Of a stretch of DNA of 64,000 nt, positions 1 to 12,008 are shown one piece after another. Below the pieces are notes generated by a model. That model searched no databases, was not told the origin of the DNA, and saw only the letters and a program-made list of their open reading frames with translations. This stretch comes from Saccharina japonica (Eukaryota; Sar; Phaeophyceae; Laminariales; Laminariaceae): contig MEHQ01003724.1 of the NCBI GenBank assembly GCA_008828725.1, positions 618,664-682,663 on the forward strand, read 5' to 3'. The translations under genes and the position numbers were made by a program. Every line of letters starts with the position of its first letter. Position 1 is the stretch's first letter.

Positions 1-297
1 GTAGCGAGTTGGCTGCGTCCAGATCGTCCCAGAGCTTCGCCGTTTGAGATAACGTCGGACTGCGATACGGTACTATTCAGACTCTCGATACACATGAACA
101 ACAATATTGATTTTCCGACTGCACTTCCGGTTACTGCGCTGTTGTACTATTTTACTGTTTTACTGTGATGAGCCGCTAGAGATTGACGGCGAACTCTTTC
201 CCTGTGAAGCCTTACACTCCACATCTGCCGCGCTACCCCCACGACCCGCGCAACTCTGTGCTCTGTGCTCTGTGCTCTGTGGTCTATGCTCTGCCAG
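1..297 (+). other. 5' flank / upstream intron of the CDC50-like gene
   Basis: No exon can be assigned here. The stretch just before 298 ends in a pyrimidine-rich tract closing with a CCAG acceptor, so it reads as intron. The N-terminal part of the CDC50-like protein, including its expected first membrane segment, is not visible and probably lies left of the window. A 97-codon open frame (107-400) crosses the acceptor in another frame and is not supported. Confidence 0.5.
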
Positions 298-3200
298 TTC
301 GTGCAACCGGACGGCTTCGAGTCCACCGACTGCGACGCTTCATTTACTGAATGTCAGGCGTGCCTCAAGGAAGCAGGGTGAGTATACCGGATTTTTCTGA
401 CGTGGTTGGCAGACTTTTTCATGAGGCCTCCAACGTAATCGTGGTACAATATACCGGTTATACCTCAAGCTGTCGCGGTATCCTCGCGTGTATTCCGTAA
501 GCGTAGCTGTTGGTTTGTACGATGCTGCCTTTGGCGAGCTGCAGGTAGTGGGCCTGGGCTTCAGCAGACGGTTTGGGTCTATGTGTCGCTGCTATGTTTG
601 CGTGGCGTGCGCCTGAAGTGCCGTCCTTGCTGTCGCTGTAATAACACGATAATTTTCATTATACTATGTACCAGGTACCTGGTATGCATTTTACTCCAGA
701 CATCGACTTAAGTCTCTCGACTGCACACTTTGTGCGTGGGCTCTCCGCAGTACCAATAGCATATAGTATACGTCGTACAGCAGAGTTGTCTGGTGCGCGC
801 AGTACTGCTGTAGTACTGCTGTATCACCATGTGCCCGGTATGGGCGAGCTTTACGTTTAGCAGGTACTCTGAGGGACGAAACGTCCGGGCTGTACTGGCA
901 ACGTCAGCAGCGTTTTTCGTGTGTGGTGCCTCGGTTGCCGTCTGCTATCGTCCCACCCGTCCATCTTGTGTGATTTGCTTTGTGCGTGCTTTGAAGGTTC
1001 ACTGATAGCGATGGAGGGGATGATTTTTCCGGATGCGGCTTTGAAGACGTAAACGGGACGCAGTACGCCTACTACTACCCCAACGAGGACACCACTCAAT
1101 ACCTCTACGAGACCTTCCCAGAGGTGAGCCGTGCTATGGTACTATTTATATGGCACATAGGGTGCTGTAACACTAGTTACTACTGTTAGGTCAACACGTT
1201 TCTCACTGATATGGTAGACCAACTGCACTGCTGCAACTGAGCATTGCAACTGAGCACTGCGTGATCCGTCCATGATCTTTCGATTGTACATATCCGTCTT
1301 GTGCAAATGTTTTTTTTTCCCCATCAGTTAGCCCACCGGGTTGTGCACTGGCATTGGGCTTAACTTCCCCCTTTTATCAAAGTCAGTTGCGGGTGACATA
1401 CTATTAATAGTAGTATAGAGCTCCTATACTATAATCAAGTGAGGGGCCTGATACAATTTAGGTGCTATCAATCGTATACTATACTATACCCGTACTGTAT
1501 CTATTGTACCTACTGCAGACTTGGAAGCATGCAGAATGGGGAACATGAGCGTTGCGATGCTATGACCGTTCTTGGTGCAGCTTATTTATATATACGAAGT
1601 ATGATACAGTAGATAGCGTGTGCACGGAAGGACGGACTGCCGGGACGCGCTGAGGGCACTGGATCGAGCGCATCGCAGACGTTGCGTACACGTCTCTTGT
1701 GTGTTGAGCGACTCGGTTGTCGGTATGGCCAGGGGGGGGGGGTACTCATGTCACGCATGGCCGTAGTCTTATGACCATAGACCCTCGCACCCCTACAATG
1801 CCGGGACGGAGCACGTTGAGTGTTCACCGACCAGGCAGACATTGCTTGCACCAAAAGCGGTGTGTGTGGAACGGCGAGAGGCATGGCCACAAAGCGAGTA
1901 TACGCTGGTACAGTTCTATTGCTTCAGTGTGGATACAGCGGTTGTCATTTCCTCCTCTAATCGCCGCTCATCCGCCCTCCCGTTTGCGATAACCCTCTTT
2001 TTTGTGTTTTTTTGTGTGCGTTTGTGTGAAGGTGATCAGCCCGTTGGTGGGGGTGAAGGACGAACACTTCATCGTCTGGATGCGAACGTCGGGGCTTTCT
2101 GATTTCCGCAAACTGTACGGCAGGTAATCCTCGTTCGCTGCCTGCGAGCTACAAAGTCCACCGACAAGGACAAGGCAACATTTTATAGCGGTGGTTCGGT
2201 CGACTCCGTGAACCCGGCGTTTTTATTTTGTGTCGCGTTTTTTATGTAGGCCTGCCGTATGTACGTAGGCCTGCCGGAAGAGAGGTGTCAACTGGTAACA
2301 TACGTACTGCGCGGAAGACTTTTTGTAAACGAGATGCACTATTCGGGTCCTTTTACGACACAGGCACAGATTTTGGTGCTTCCATCGCAGCCCCGTCGTA
2401 CCCTCCGGTTTGGTCGGTCGGTTGAGAGTGTCCGTAACAACCGACAACCGTGATGCCCAAGCGTGTATGCTCGCCGAAACGTCGCTCCTTCCACCATATA
2501 CTTGGAACTATAAGGGCATGTAATATCCCTGGGGGCATACATTTTTTTTCAAGCTTTTGTTTATCGTTCCCCCTTCGTCTGTGGTCAGGATTGAGGGCGG
2601 CCTGGCGAAGGGTGAAATGCTGACCTTCGAAGTAACTGCAAACTTCATCGTGGACTACTACAATGGCACCAAGTCACTTGTCGTCTCTAACACCGGGGAT
2701 CTGGGTGGGAAAATGTCATACTGGGCCGAGTCGATGACTACCGTCGGGATCATAGTCTTAGTGCTGGCACTAATCCTCGCGGTGAGACGCTACTGCTGTT
2801 TGTTTTTTACGTTATTTGCCGCTGCCTTGCTACTGGCATTGCTATTATATTCGCTGTTATTGCCTCCGTTGGTGTACGCAGATTTGGCCTTGTTGTGCTT
2901 TAGTAATGAGTTGCGCTTGGGTACGTGCGTGGTGTGTGTGTGGAGTGCGTAGTTGCCTCTTTTTTTCGATTGCTACCTGGTATATACGAGTACCGACTAC
3001 TTTACCGACTGCTGTCATAGTTTGTATGTAAATTGATACACCACGTGGAAAGGTGCTCGCTCCTTTCGATCGTCACGGTCGTGTTGGTGCCATGTTCTTA
3101 GTTATAGTAGTATTAATAGTAACACATTGTTACACATTATTACACTGATGGACTATTAATAGACTATTATATACCTGATACCTGGTATGTTAATTAAGAA

Positions 3201-4043
3201 AATAAGAAAATAAAAAACAATCAAACAAAGCTGTGAGATCGAAAATTTCCTCAAAATAAATATTTGCGAGCTTGAGCATGGTGTGATAATATTAATATTA
3301 ATAGTGATGATCCGTTCTACGGGGTGTGTAGCCTTTTAGAGTTATGTACAAGTTATTACACGTACGAGTATGAAAGCAACGGGTTCGCTACCTACCAAGT
3401 GTACCATATAAGGCGAATTCTATACGTACAGTAGTTACGGTATACTCCCTGTAGATGTTGCAGTACGGTCAGCAAAGGTCCAGCCCAGGCCGGATGCTCG
3501 GGTTCGTGCTGCTCAATCAATGAAGGCTTGATGCACGTGCGGTGACCGAGAATCGTGCATACCTCATAGAGCATCTGCTCTTCGTTATATGACACGATTG
3601 CCACCACCGTATTAACACCTGTGTTGTTGATAGAAAGATGACCCATAACGAGTCAGTACATACCAGGTGTGTTATTAATAGTAATGTTTGTATTTCTGCA
3701 GGGAAGGTATTTCGCGATCATTCTGTTTTTGCTCGTGATTCCCTGCACATGCTTCGACGCTTGCAGTTACGCCCGCTGGAAGTGATGTCCAGATGGAAGC
3801 CTACACTACAACGTCGTGTTACATCCCCGTCACAACCATCGCCGCCAGAATTCCGCACGTTGTGCTCTTGCTTGCCAGATCTTCAGATTACTCTTTGGCT
3901 CTTCGACGCTGTGTAGCAGTGCTGTACTTAGCGGTTTTTCTTACCCTTCTTCCTCGCGTGTTCCCCCCGCCGTGCCTCTCGTGCAGGTCAAATACAAGGT
4001 GGCGCCGCGAGTCATGGGTGACATCACCAAACTGCTAGATTGA
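298..4043 (+). CDS. CDC50/LEM3-family protein (P4-ATPase flippase beta subunit), 5' partial
   Basis: CDC50 proteins are two-pass membrane glycoproteins that pair with P4-ATPases, help them leave the ER and support flipping of phospholipids to the cytosolic leaflet. Visible exons are 298-377, 997-1123, 2032-2123, 2589-2781 and 3987-4043. All phases agree and give 182 residues plus a stop. The family hallmark DEHFIVWMRTSGLSDFRKLY sits in the third visible exon. The next exon follows with RIEGGL, then a YYNGTKSLVVSNT stretch and LGGK, matching the conserved luminal block before the second membrane helix. That helix is VGIIVLVLALILA. The last exon gives a short basic tail with VKYKVAPRVMGD, like the tail of plant ALIS proteins. 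Several N-x-T sites and Cys residues in the first two exons fit a glycosylated luminal domain. The first two visible exons are less conserved, so their borders are less certain. The N-terminus is missing. Confidence 0.85.
1735..1857 (-). repeat. Dispersed repeat family R3, copy 1 (poly-C tail)
   Basis: The reverse complement matches 47775-47895 over about 120 bp at roughly 90 percent identity. Shared strings include TTGGTGCAAGCAATGTCTGC, GCTCCGTCCCGGCATTGTAG and GCGAGGGTCTATGGTCATA. Both copies end in ATGAG followed by a run of C. It lies in a CDC50-like intron. Confidence 0.85.
2032..2123 (+). CDS. CDC50-like exon with the FIVWMR signature
   Basis: This exon of 30 codons plus 2 bases begins after a GAAG acceptor and ends at AG|GTAATC. 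It encodes the most conserved CDC50 stretch (EHFIVWMRT and FRKLYGR). The split Arg codon is completed by the next exon at 2589, which restores the family sequence R-I-E without a gap and validates both splice sites. Confidence 0.88.
3392..3646 (-). other. Antisense ORF of 84 codons inside the last CDC50-like intron, unassigned
   Basis: This open frame on the minus strand lies within the 2782-3986 intron. Its translation has a globular look (for example VVAIVSYNEEQMLYEV and PAWAGPLLTVLQHLQG) rather than simple repeats. I do not recognise a family. It could be a fragment of another gene or a mobile element, or chance. No splice partners were found. Confidence 0.15.
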
Positions 4044-7000
4044 TGCACTTGTACGTTGGGTTCCGAATGTGCATGAATCTGTGTGCTTTGTGTGCTATGT
4101 TATCTACAGTGCTGTACAGTGCTGTAGATTGATAGTAGTCTACGTACGCCGGCGTTTTTCCTCTTAAAGGTAGCTGGCGTTCACTACGAGTAATGGTGGG
4201 GCTTAGGGGTATGGCTTGTTCTTAGACAATTATCTGTCGGTTGGTGCTTCACGGCTACAGCAGGTTAGCAACCGTTTATAAAGCGCGACTGGAAGGCGAG
4301 GGGGGGGGCGTGGGGAGCATATTAATCTTGAAAGGGTATCCTTCTCTACGACGTACACGGTTAGCGCATGTTGTTGCCGTTGATTATGATCGCTGCAGGA
4401 TACTGTACACCCTTGTGTCAATTCATTCGTATTGTGTGCAACGTCTTGCGATGATCTTGCTGTGCCTGCTTGCTCGGTGGAATTGTAATGGGTGGTTGGA
4501 TTCTTTCTGGTCGAGCATTGCTGTCGCACTAACCAGGAACGCGAAGATGGGGCGTTGAAATACTAAAATAATACCTGGTACAGTACTGCTTTTGGGTTCT
4601 CCGGGTTAAAGCCTGAATCATACAGAACAGCACAGCAGTGCAACTACCTGGATGGTATTTTGGCACATGATACACAGCAGCGAAACAGCGGTAGTGCAGC
4701 ATCATTGAATACACAGCCCGGTACGAAGTAGATATTTCACGTTAAGACGGGCACGATTAGTTATTATCGGGGTGTGGTATTTGGATATTTCGGCTGGCCG
4801 TGGGTGCTACACAATATCGCTCACGGTATGCTGCACCGCACGACTTTCGCCTAAACGTATCCCTCGATCGCCAATGATTTCCAAGCATGCTGCACCGCAC
4901 AGCACTCGCGGGCGCTCTTCTGCGTCAAGCCAAACGTAAATCTTGGAGTCAGAGATCGTGTACGTATATTATCGGCACAGATGATACAACCACAACGGAT
5001 TTTTCTGCGTATCGATCCCGACTGACTTGTATGCTTGCATCCCGAGCAGGTCCCGAGTAGACTTTGCGACGTTCCCTTTGATTGAAGGGTGAGGTCGATG
5101 GGCTCCTTTCATGGCAATGACACTATTATAGCTTGCCTATTTATTTGTCCGACTAAGTGTCTCCTATCCTCTTTACTTGGTATGTATTTTCCTAGGACCA
5201 TAGCCTATACCTGGTATATTACATACCCAGGCACGGTGCGCGTTAATATAGCAGCAGCTGCTTGTGTGACACTGTGTGAAAGTTAGTGTGTCTAAAAACG
5301 AAGCGGCAGAGAGAGGGAGGGGGGATGGTGTCTTTTCCATCAGAGGCGCCCAGAAAAACAAATCAATGCCCAACAACACTCCCTTTTTTTCAGATTCGGC
5401 CCTCGGGGGGGACGGGGGGGGGCGCGCGGGGGGGGGGGGGGGGGGGAGTGTTGGTCATCATGGATCGCTTTTTCGAGGCGCCCTCGCCCCGATGTAAACT
5501 AATAAGAGGAGATGAGCAGTGTGGGAGGAGACTTTGTGGTAATATTTATCGAATGCCTCCTTTGGCCTTTTTACTATACTTGTTCATACCTGTATACAGT
5601 ACAGGACACCTAATACGAAACAGGAACGCTGGCCCAGGCTGGATTTCTTATTTGAGAGGGTGGTTTCTGCACTGAATTCAAGATAACGACTCTCGGATTT
5701 CTGATGTTCTTCTAAATATCAGCCTGGGTGTCTTATCACCCTGTTTCTTATTAGGTGTCCTGTACTGTATAAAACCGTGTTTGTAGGATTAGTTTACAGC
5801 GGTGCTATTAATTAATACCTGGTAGTGGTTTTCTCAGTAAGGCGTAAGGTGCAAGCCGCTGGCGGAATTTCTACTTACGTGCATATACTTGTATCTGTGG
5901 TACGTACGAGTGTACATGCGACATTTTTTATTGACTGATACGAGCACACATATTTGTTTGTCCAAGGGCCCAAGATGGCCGGCCAAAAATGAACGAAAAT
6001 AACGTTTCAGAAACGAGAGTATCAAGATCAAGATATCAGGTACGACGAGCATGGAAGCGGCGACCTTCCCAAATCACGCCTGTCTTCTCGGGTGACTCAA
6101 TTGTTGGTAACCTGTGTTTAACTAGCCGGCTGGCAGTCCCTAGAAGTGGTCAGTACGACCCAATGGTCTCGCTTGTCCTCTGGCCTTTGTCTCTGGATTC
6201 AAATGGTGTCAAACGATTATATAACGATCTTACGATCAAACGGCCCTCGCACAGTCCTCGCCACGGCAAAAAATAAAAACGAAACGTCTAGACTATGTGC
6301 CGGTTGAGCTCGATAATTAATCCCTCCGAAGAAAACGCCTTCATCATAAATGGTGTGGAAACCTTGACAGTCCAGGAGTTGCATTCCTCAACACCCCACC
6401 TCCCCGACATAGCCCGCTGTCCTCTGGCCATGGATGGTATGGATGTTGAAGGGCGCTGTGCGGGAGAGATAATGGAGGGAGGGTCATCGAGTTCGGCGCT
6501 GGCCATCCTGCAAGGTGAGGACGCAGCAATGCCTCGGAATGTCTCAGGCCATAGATAGAGCACCAGTGAGGATTGTTTGAATTGGTCATCAGCATCAAAC
6601 GGAAATGATTTCGAGAATCGTCCCACCGTCCTGTTGACCCTGCTGGCACCTTCCGAGGCTGGCCTCGAGGGGATCAGTGGTGTATGTACCAATATGATAT
6701 GTCAGACCCCCTTCACGAGGAATGTGTGTAGAACACGCGCGGCCGGCGTGTGACTTACCAGGTAGCGTGCAAAGCTGAGTATCGACTATTCAAAGGCTGA
6801 CGTATTTGTGACATTTTGTTTTTACCCTGCTGTACCGGTATGCACGATATCATACTGCTGTGAGCTTTATGTATCGATACCTGGAACACTGCTGCTGTAG
6901 ATTGTGTGATTATCATGCGAGGTAAGGCACTTTCAAGCTCCTTGCTCTCTTCCGGACTGTTTTTAGGTGTGCTTTTAGGTATGAGATGAACCACTGCTGC

Positions 7001-7172
7001 ACTGATCATATGAAATATTACATGTATCATAAGGCTGCATGGACTAAACATGCTCCTTTTTGTTGTTTGGTTGATGTGTCGTAACAAGTTGTGTCCGTCG
7101 GTACTCTCGATGCCCCTCTCTCCTATCTGCTCACTCAACGGTCCAATCCAATTCGTCGAAGCCGACCAAAAC
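4044..7172. other. Intergenic region between the CDC50-like and helicase genes
   Basis: About 3.1 kb without a recognisable gene. It carries a G-rich low-complexity tract around 5405-5447, a fold-back element at 5593-5771 and several TACCWGGTA palindromes (about 4568, 5206, 5815 and 6758). Overlapping open frames at 6288-6692 (134 codons, minus) and 6295-6558 (87 codons, plus) were not recognised. The helicase promoter and 5' UTR should lie at its right end, but no TATA or other core element stands out. Confidence 0.5.
5593..5771. mobile_element. Fold-back / MITE-like inverted repeat
   Basis: The left arm (5593-5641) begins TATACAGTACAGGACACC. The right arm (5720-5771) is its near-exact reverse complement, ending GGTGTCCTGTACTGTATA. 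The arms are about 50 bp with a few mismatches, separated by about 80 bp that includes a TTGAGAGG stretch. No coding capacity is present. This is typical of a non-autonomous DNA element or a fold-back. Target-site duplications are not clear by eye. Confidence 0.75.
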
Positions 7173-10100
7173 ATGTCCGGTGGAATGCAGACCGAACTCG
7201 CCTCTACACCCGCTGCACAAGTCAAAGACGAAAGTAGCAACAACAACATCAGCAACAGCAGCAGCACGAGCAGCGAGGAGGAGGGGCTTGTGAGAGATCC
7301 AAAACGACCTCGAAGGTTCATCGATCTCGGACCCGATAGCGACTCATGCGGCGGGGGCAGCGAGTTAGAGCTTCAGATAGTCGACCTCTGCGATACAAGC
7401 GACGAAGAGGAAGGTGCCATTGGTGCCATTGGTGCTGCTGTCAACGGCGGTGGCGGGAGCGGGGGCGGGGGCTATGGTAATCGTTACGGCGTTGGCGGCG
7501 TTGGCAATGCGGTCGTTGCCTCCAAAAATGGCGCAAAAGGGATGGGCAACCTAACGATCCCAGCTTTCAGGCCGCGAGGGATACCTCCGGACGAAGTCGT
7601 CAACCTTGCCGAGAGTGATACTGCCAGCAGCAGCAGCGGCAGCAGCGACAGCGAGTCTGGCTTCATCCCTTTCTCGAGAACATCCCACCCAACTGGTAGG
7701 TTAGGCGGTAGAACACCCGGACCGGCCGGTAGGTCAGCCGGCAGGGACAACGGCGGCAGCGAGGGGAGCGACTCGGGCTTCATCCCTTTCTCAAGACCGC
7801 CCGAAGCAGCATCAGCGGCGGCAGGAGCAGCGGCAGCCCAGCGAAGGGCTGGAAAGGCGAAGGTCAACGCGCCCCCTCCCCGCCAGCGAGCAGTCGCGAA
7901 GTTCAGCAGCTCTCACCGCCCGCAACCATCAGCCAAGGGTGCACTCCACGAACAGTGAGCTCTCATATACTGCAACTGTAGTACGCCAACGGTAAATGCA
8001 TCTTGTCTGGTACCTCCTAACGCGTACCTGGTACGTAAATATTGCACGTACCTGTAGACGCTACTTGTACATGCTACGTACTCGTACGTATATACCCGTA
8101 TCCGATTTTTTGTTCTTTTATTTAGTGATGGCCATAATATAGTCCGTCGTGAAAAAACAGCCTCCTAAGCTCCGGAGTACAGCAGCAGTATACAGCTAGT
8201 ACTCGTGTACCGTATATACCAAGCACTGCTGTAATACTTGTGGAAGGTTAACGATCGCGCTCGTGTTGAGTCTATGCAGTGCTCGTGCAATTGTAACCCA
8301 CTTCGTACCAGTACCCCTACATACTTAACTGCAAGTAAAATACATTGGCATTCCAGTACTCGGAGGATGTACGAGCATAGTTACAGGATACCAGGTAGAA
8401 GATAGTTATTGGGAGGTCAACAGCTCCAGGTTTTTAGAGCTTTCCACCCCAATTGTAATGCTTTTGGTGACTTTCGTGACGTTCCACAGGCAGGGGTTGG
8501 TGAAGAGGCTGTGGCCCAGCCCCTCTAGGTTCTACCGCGCTGCTCTCCGATGGGTGTTCTGCCCGAAGAATTCAAGCCTCCAAGAGGATGCCCAGTCTGC
8601 GGAGAAGATGGTAAGAGGCGGCTCAACGATCAACCAATCAGGAAGCTGGACCGGATCAGACCCTGACGAGCGTCGGCTGTACAAGTAGAAGCCGCCCCGC
8701 TTGCGGTGGTGTAGTAGTTCTGTATCGCGACTCGCTGTTTCCGAGAGCACTACGGGTACCATGACGGCTGTCTGAGGGGTGTATCGCTATATCATATGGC
8801 GGCGTTATCGTGGCTACAACAATTGATACTTGACTTGCGATGGTAAGGTAGGATGCGTGAGTCTAAGGTATGGTAGGGTAAAGGGCGAGGGGAGGCCGTC
8901 GCATCCCCGGATTTGGCTTGCCTGCAGCGGTGTTTTGTGTGCAGGCTTGGGTACAACGAGGGCTCCACAGCAAGTCGCGTCCGAACACGTAAATAGTGCG
9001 GCGCGTAGAGCAGCGGGCACGGTTGCCACTGGCTCGCACGTCGTTTTTCTTTTGAAGCCTTCGTGCACCAACAGACGTCCAGCCCGAACTGGGATTGGCA
9101 CTCGCTCTGTGTTCGTCTGGCAGTAAACCCTGCTGCTCTGGTGGCTTTTGGCACCGTCTCACATCTCAAGCAGCACCTCACATGGCTGTTTCTCGGCATA
9201 TATGTGATCGTTGTTTCTTCCACGCGATGACGCATTTTGAGACTGGAAGGGCTGGAAGGGCGAAACCAAGGAAATGCTGTCTCCGTTCTGTTGGCGTTGC
9301 TCTCGTGTTCCTCTTCACCCGACAAGAAAGCAGTCGGCACCATCCGATTCAAATGGCAATACTGTACTGTACTCTAGAGGTTGTTGTGTCGTACAGGCCA
9401 TAACCTTGACGTGGCCGGCCGGTGTTTTTGGTTGTTTTTTACAGCGTCAATCCAATGAAAACCTCCAAACCTCCTCCCCCTCCTCAGGCTGATCTGACCG
9501 CGGTGCCGACAGAGTTCGAGTCTCTGCTGGAGTACCAGAGGATTCTCTCCCAGCTCGTCATGAAGGAGGCCGTGGCTGCCATGCAGAAGGATGTCGGCAT
9601 GAGACGATCCAAGCCGCTCGTCATGGGAGAGGTGAGGGATTCATTGCTATGCGTACATGATTGAAATATCTACGAGGCATTCTATCTCTAAGAATATATG
9701 TAACATGTGTATTGATAATTTTGACTGTCCGGAAATGTAAGGACCGTTTGTACACGAATGGACGTGTATTAGTACGCAACCGGTCCTTAAATTTCCGGAC
9801 GCAGCGGCACCTGGCAGCGTATACCGATGCATACTAATGGACACCAGGGTAGCAAGTATATCATGTCGTTATGCGGGGAGCTTGGTTGGAGATCTGCGGC
9901 TATGATTCGCCATGATACTCTCATCATACCGTGCGATGGTCGGGGGTTGATGCTTGCAAACGCCTTGACTTTCGTTGCAGCTGGCCTTCCCATTTTCACA
10001 CCCCCGTCTTGACGTGCCTCCGGAGGAAGGTTTGTGCGAGTCACGCTGATTTGATGTTGGACGTACAGCAGTACCGTACAGCACCCGGTATGCTGTGATT

Positions 10101-11911
10101 TACTGATCGTTTATGTTGATATTTTATATATATATTGGTTTGAGGAATTTGTGAGGTGAGCTATTCCCTGCACACGATAACGGCGCACGCCCTAAGCTGT
10201 ACGGGCTAGCCTTCGGGTATCCCAAACCCTAACGCTAACCTACCAAAAAAATAAGCATAACATCTAACAACGTGACTTGTGATGTGGTCATGCGGCGGAT
10301 ACGCCGAAGGCTGACCCTCTCCCGCATCCCGCGTGCTTCTCTGAAGCCGCTGACCGGATGGGCCATTCTATACCGTACCTTACTACTGGGTATACCGTAC
10401 AATAGTACCATACCACATCGTACCCTCCCTGAGTCGGCTGTTCGTGTGTGTAGTGTGTTTACTTCTTTGTGTGGTCAACAATACCGCCCCTGACTCGGCC
10501 GGTCATGTTGTGTGTGTTTTTAGAGATTGTTAACTTTGCCCTCCCTGACTCTGTGAGTGTGTATGTTTATTTTTGTTTTTTGGCCACGGGTTGATTATAT
10601 ATCCCCTCCCTCTGTCGGTCACTGATGTCATGGGTTAGGGTTAGGGTTAGGGTTAGGCCCATGACTGGGTTGCGTTTTTATAAAATTGAAAACAGATTGT
10701 CGGCTGTGAGTTGGACGAATTGAATGGTTGAAATGCGTTGCGTTTTGTTTTTGTGATGACCATGGTCGGCGCCTCTGCTTGCAGGTGTTCTCGGCCTGCT
10801 TGTTGGATGTGAACAAAGGCGGTGCCGGGTCCTCCTCCTCAAGCGACGGCAAGCTTTACTCGCTCAAAATTCGCCTCGAGCCGACCGCCGCAGCCAACAA
10901 CGGTAGCAATAACTCAAGGGGCAAGGGCAAAGATCAGGAACTGCGCCCTCCATTCTGGGGAGGCGAGCTGGTGGGCCTGCGATCGCCCAGGTGGAGATGG
11001 GCAGAGGAGGCTCCCCTCGGGGTGGTACAGTCGTGGGACCCTGTCTACGACAAGCAGAGCAAAAAGAGCTTCGGGAAGGACGCGCTGATCATGAGGGTCT
11101 TGGTGTGCGCCAGCCCCGCGGGAGGCGATGGCGCCGGGGGGAGGGGTGGCTGGCTTCCCCTGTCGAACATCCAAGAGTGCTTGGGAAAGGCGAAGCCCGG
11201 TGAAGGCGTCGCCGTGTCTATGGTCGGGGTGGGGTCTCTGGTCACTTCTTCCCGAGAGTTTCAGGCGGTCATGGCGGTGTCCGACTTCCCCGAGAGCGCC
11301 CGCCGCTGCCTGCTGGACCCTGCTTTGACCAAGGAGCGCGGGCTGCCGAACGCGTCCCCCTGGCGGAAGCTTGCTGTTGGGAGGGATATAGCTGTTGGGA
11401 CCGATATAGCCGTTGCCAGGAATGGCGTTGGTGGAGCGGACAACGGTGTTGGTGTTGTTGGCAGGGGCAACGGCGGCGAGGGTGGTCCTGTTGGCGGGGG
11501 TGCAGGGGGAGGAGGGTGTGGTGCCGCGGCGGGGGGGGGAGAGAGCGGGCCACCTCTGAATGTGCCGGGCAAGCTGTGGATGGCGGTGGTGAGGTCGTTT
11601 AACCCCTCGCAGGTGAAGGCTATCCGGAAGGTCGCCGATGGCTCGCCGTCGGGTTTTACGCTCCTACAGGTATGTCTTACGTAGTGGCACTTAGGGGACG
11701 GGGGATGGGAGGGCGACTGACGGGAGAGGGTGACTCCACTACTCCACTCCAGCACGACTATTGACTATAAATAGTGCTTCAATTGGCGTGCGGTACCGCG
11801 CTCTACCCTTTCACCACGGCTTGTTTTATCTTAGACTCTGTATTTTTTAAGTACGTTGTCCCGGAAACGTGGACGCTCTTGTACTACTACTATGCATACT
11901 ATTACTACTAC

Positions 11912-11957
<46 letters not shown>

Positions 11958-11964
11958 CTACTAC

Positions 11965-12008
<44 letters not shown>

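Noticed and set aside
3704-3787. Alternative last exon for the CDC50-like gene (a hydrophobic GRYFAIILFLLVIP frame ending in TGA)
   Set aside because: It is in phase, but it would replace the conserved basic tail with a second hydrophobic stretch. The exon at 3987-4043 restores the family tail, so it is preferred. Alternative splicing is possible but unsupported.
8537-8606. CxxC zinc-ribbon-like frame (GCPVCGEDG) in helicase exon 2
   Set aside because: It ends in phase 1 and cannot join 9488-9631 without a stop. The alternative frame matches the Sen1 lead-in and is in phase on both sides.
8792-9352. 186-codon minus-strand ORF in helicase intron 2
   Set aside because: No domain was recognised. 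It lies antisense within an intron and other frames there are also open. Likely chance.
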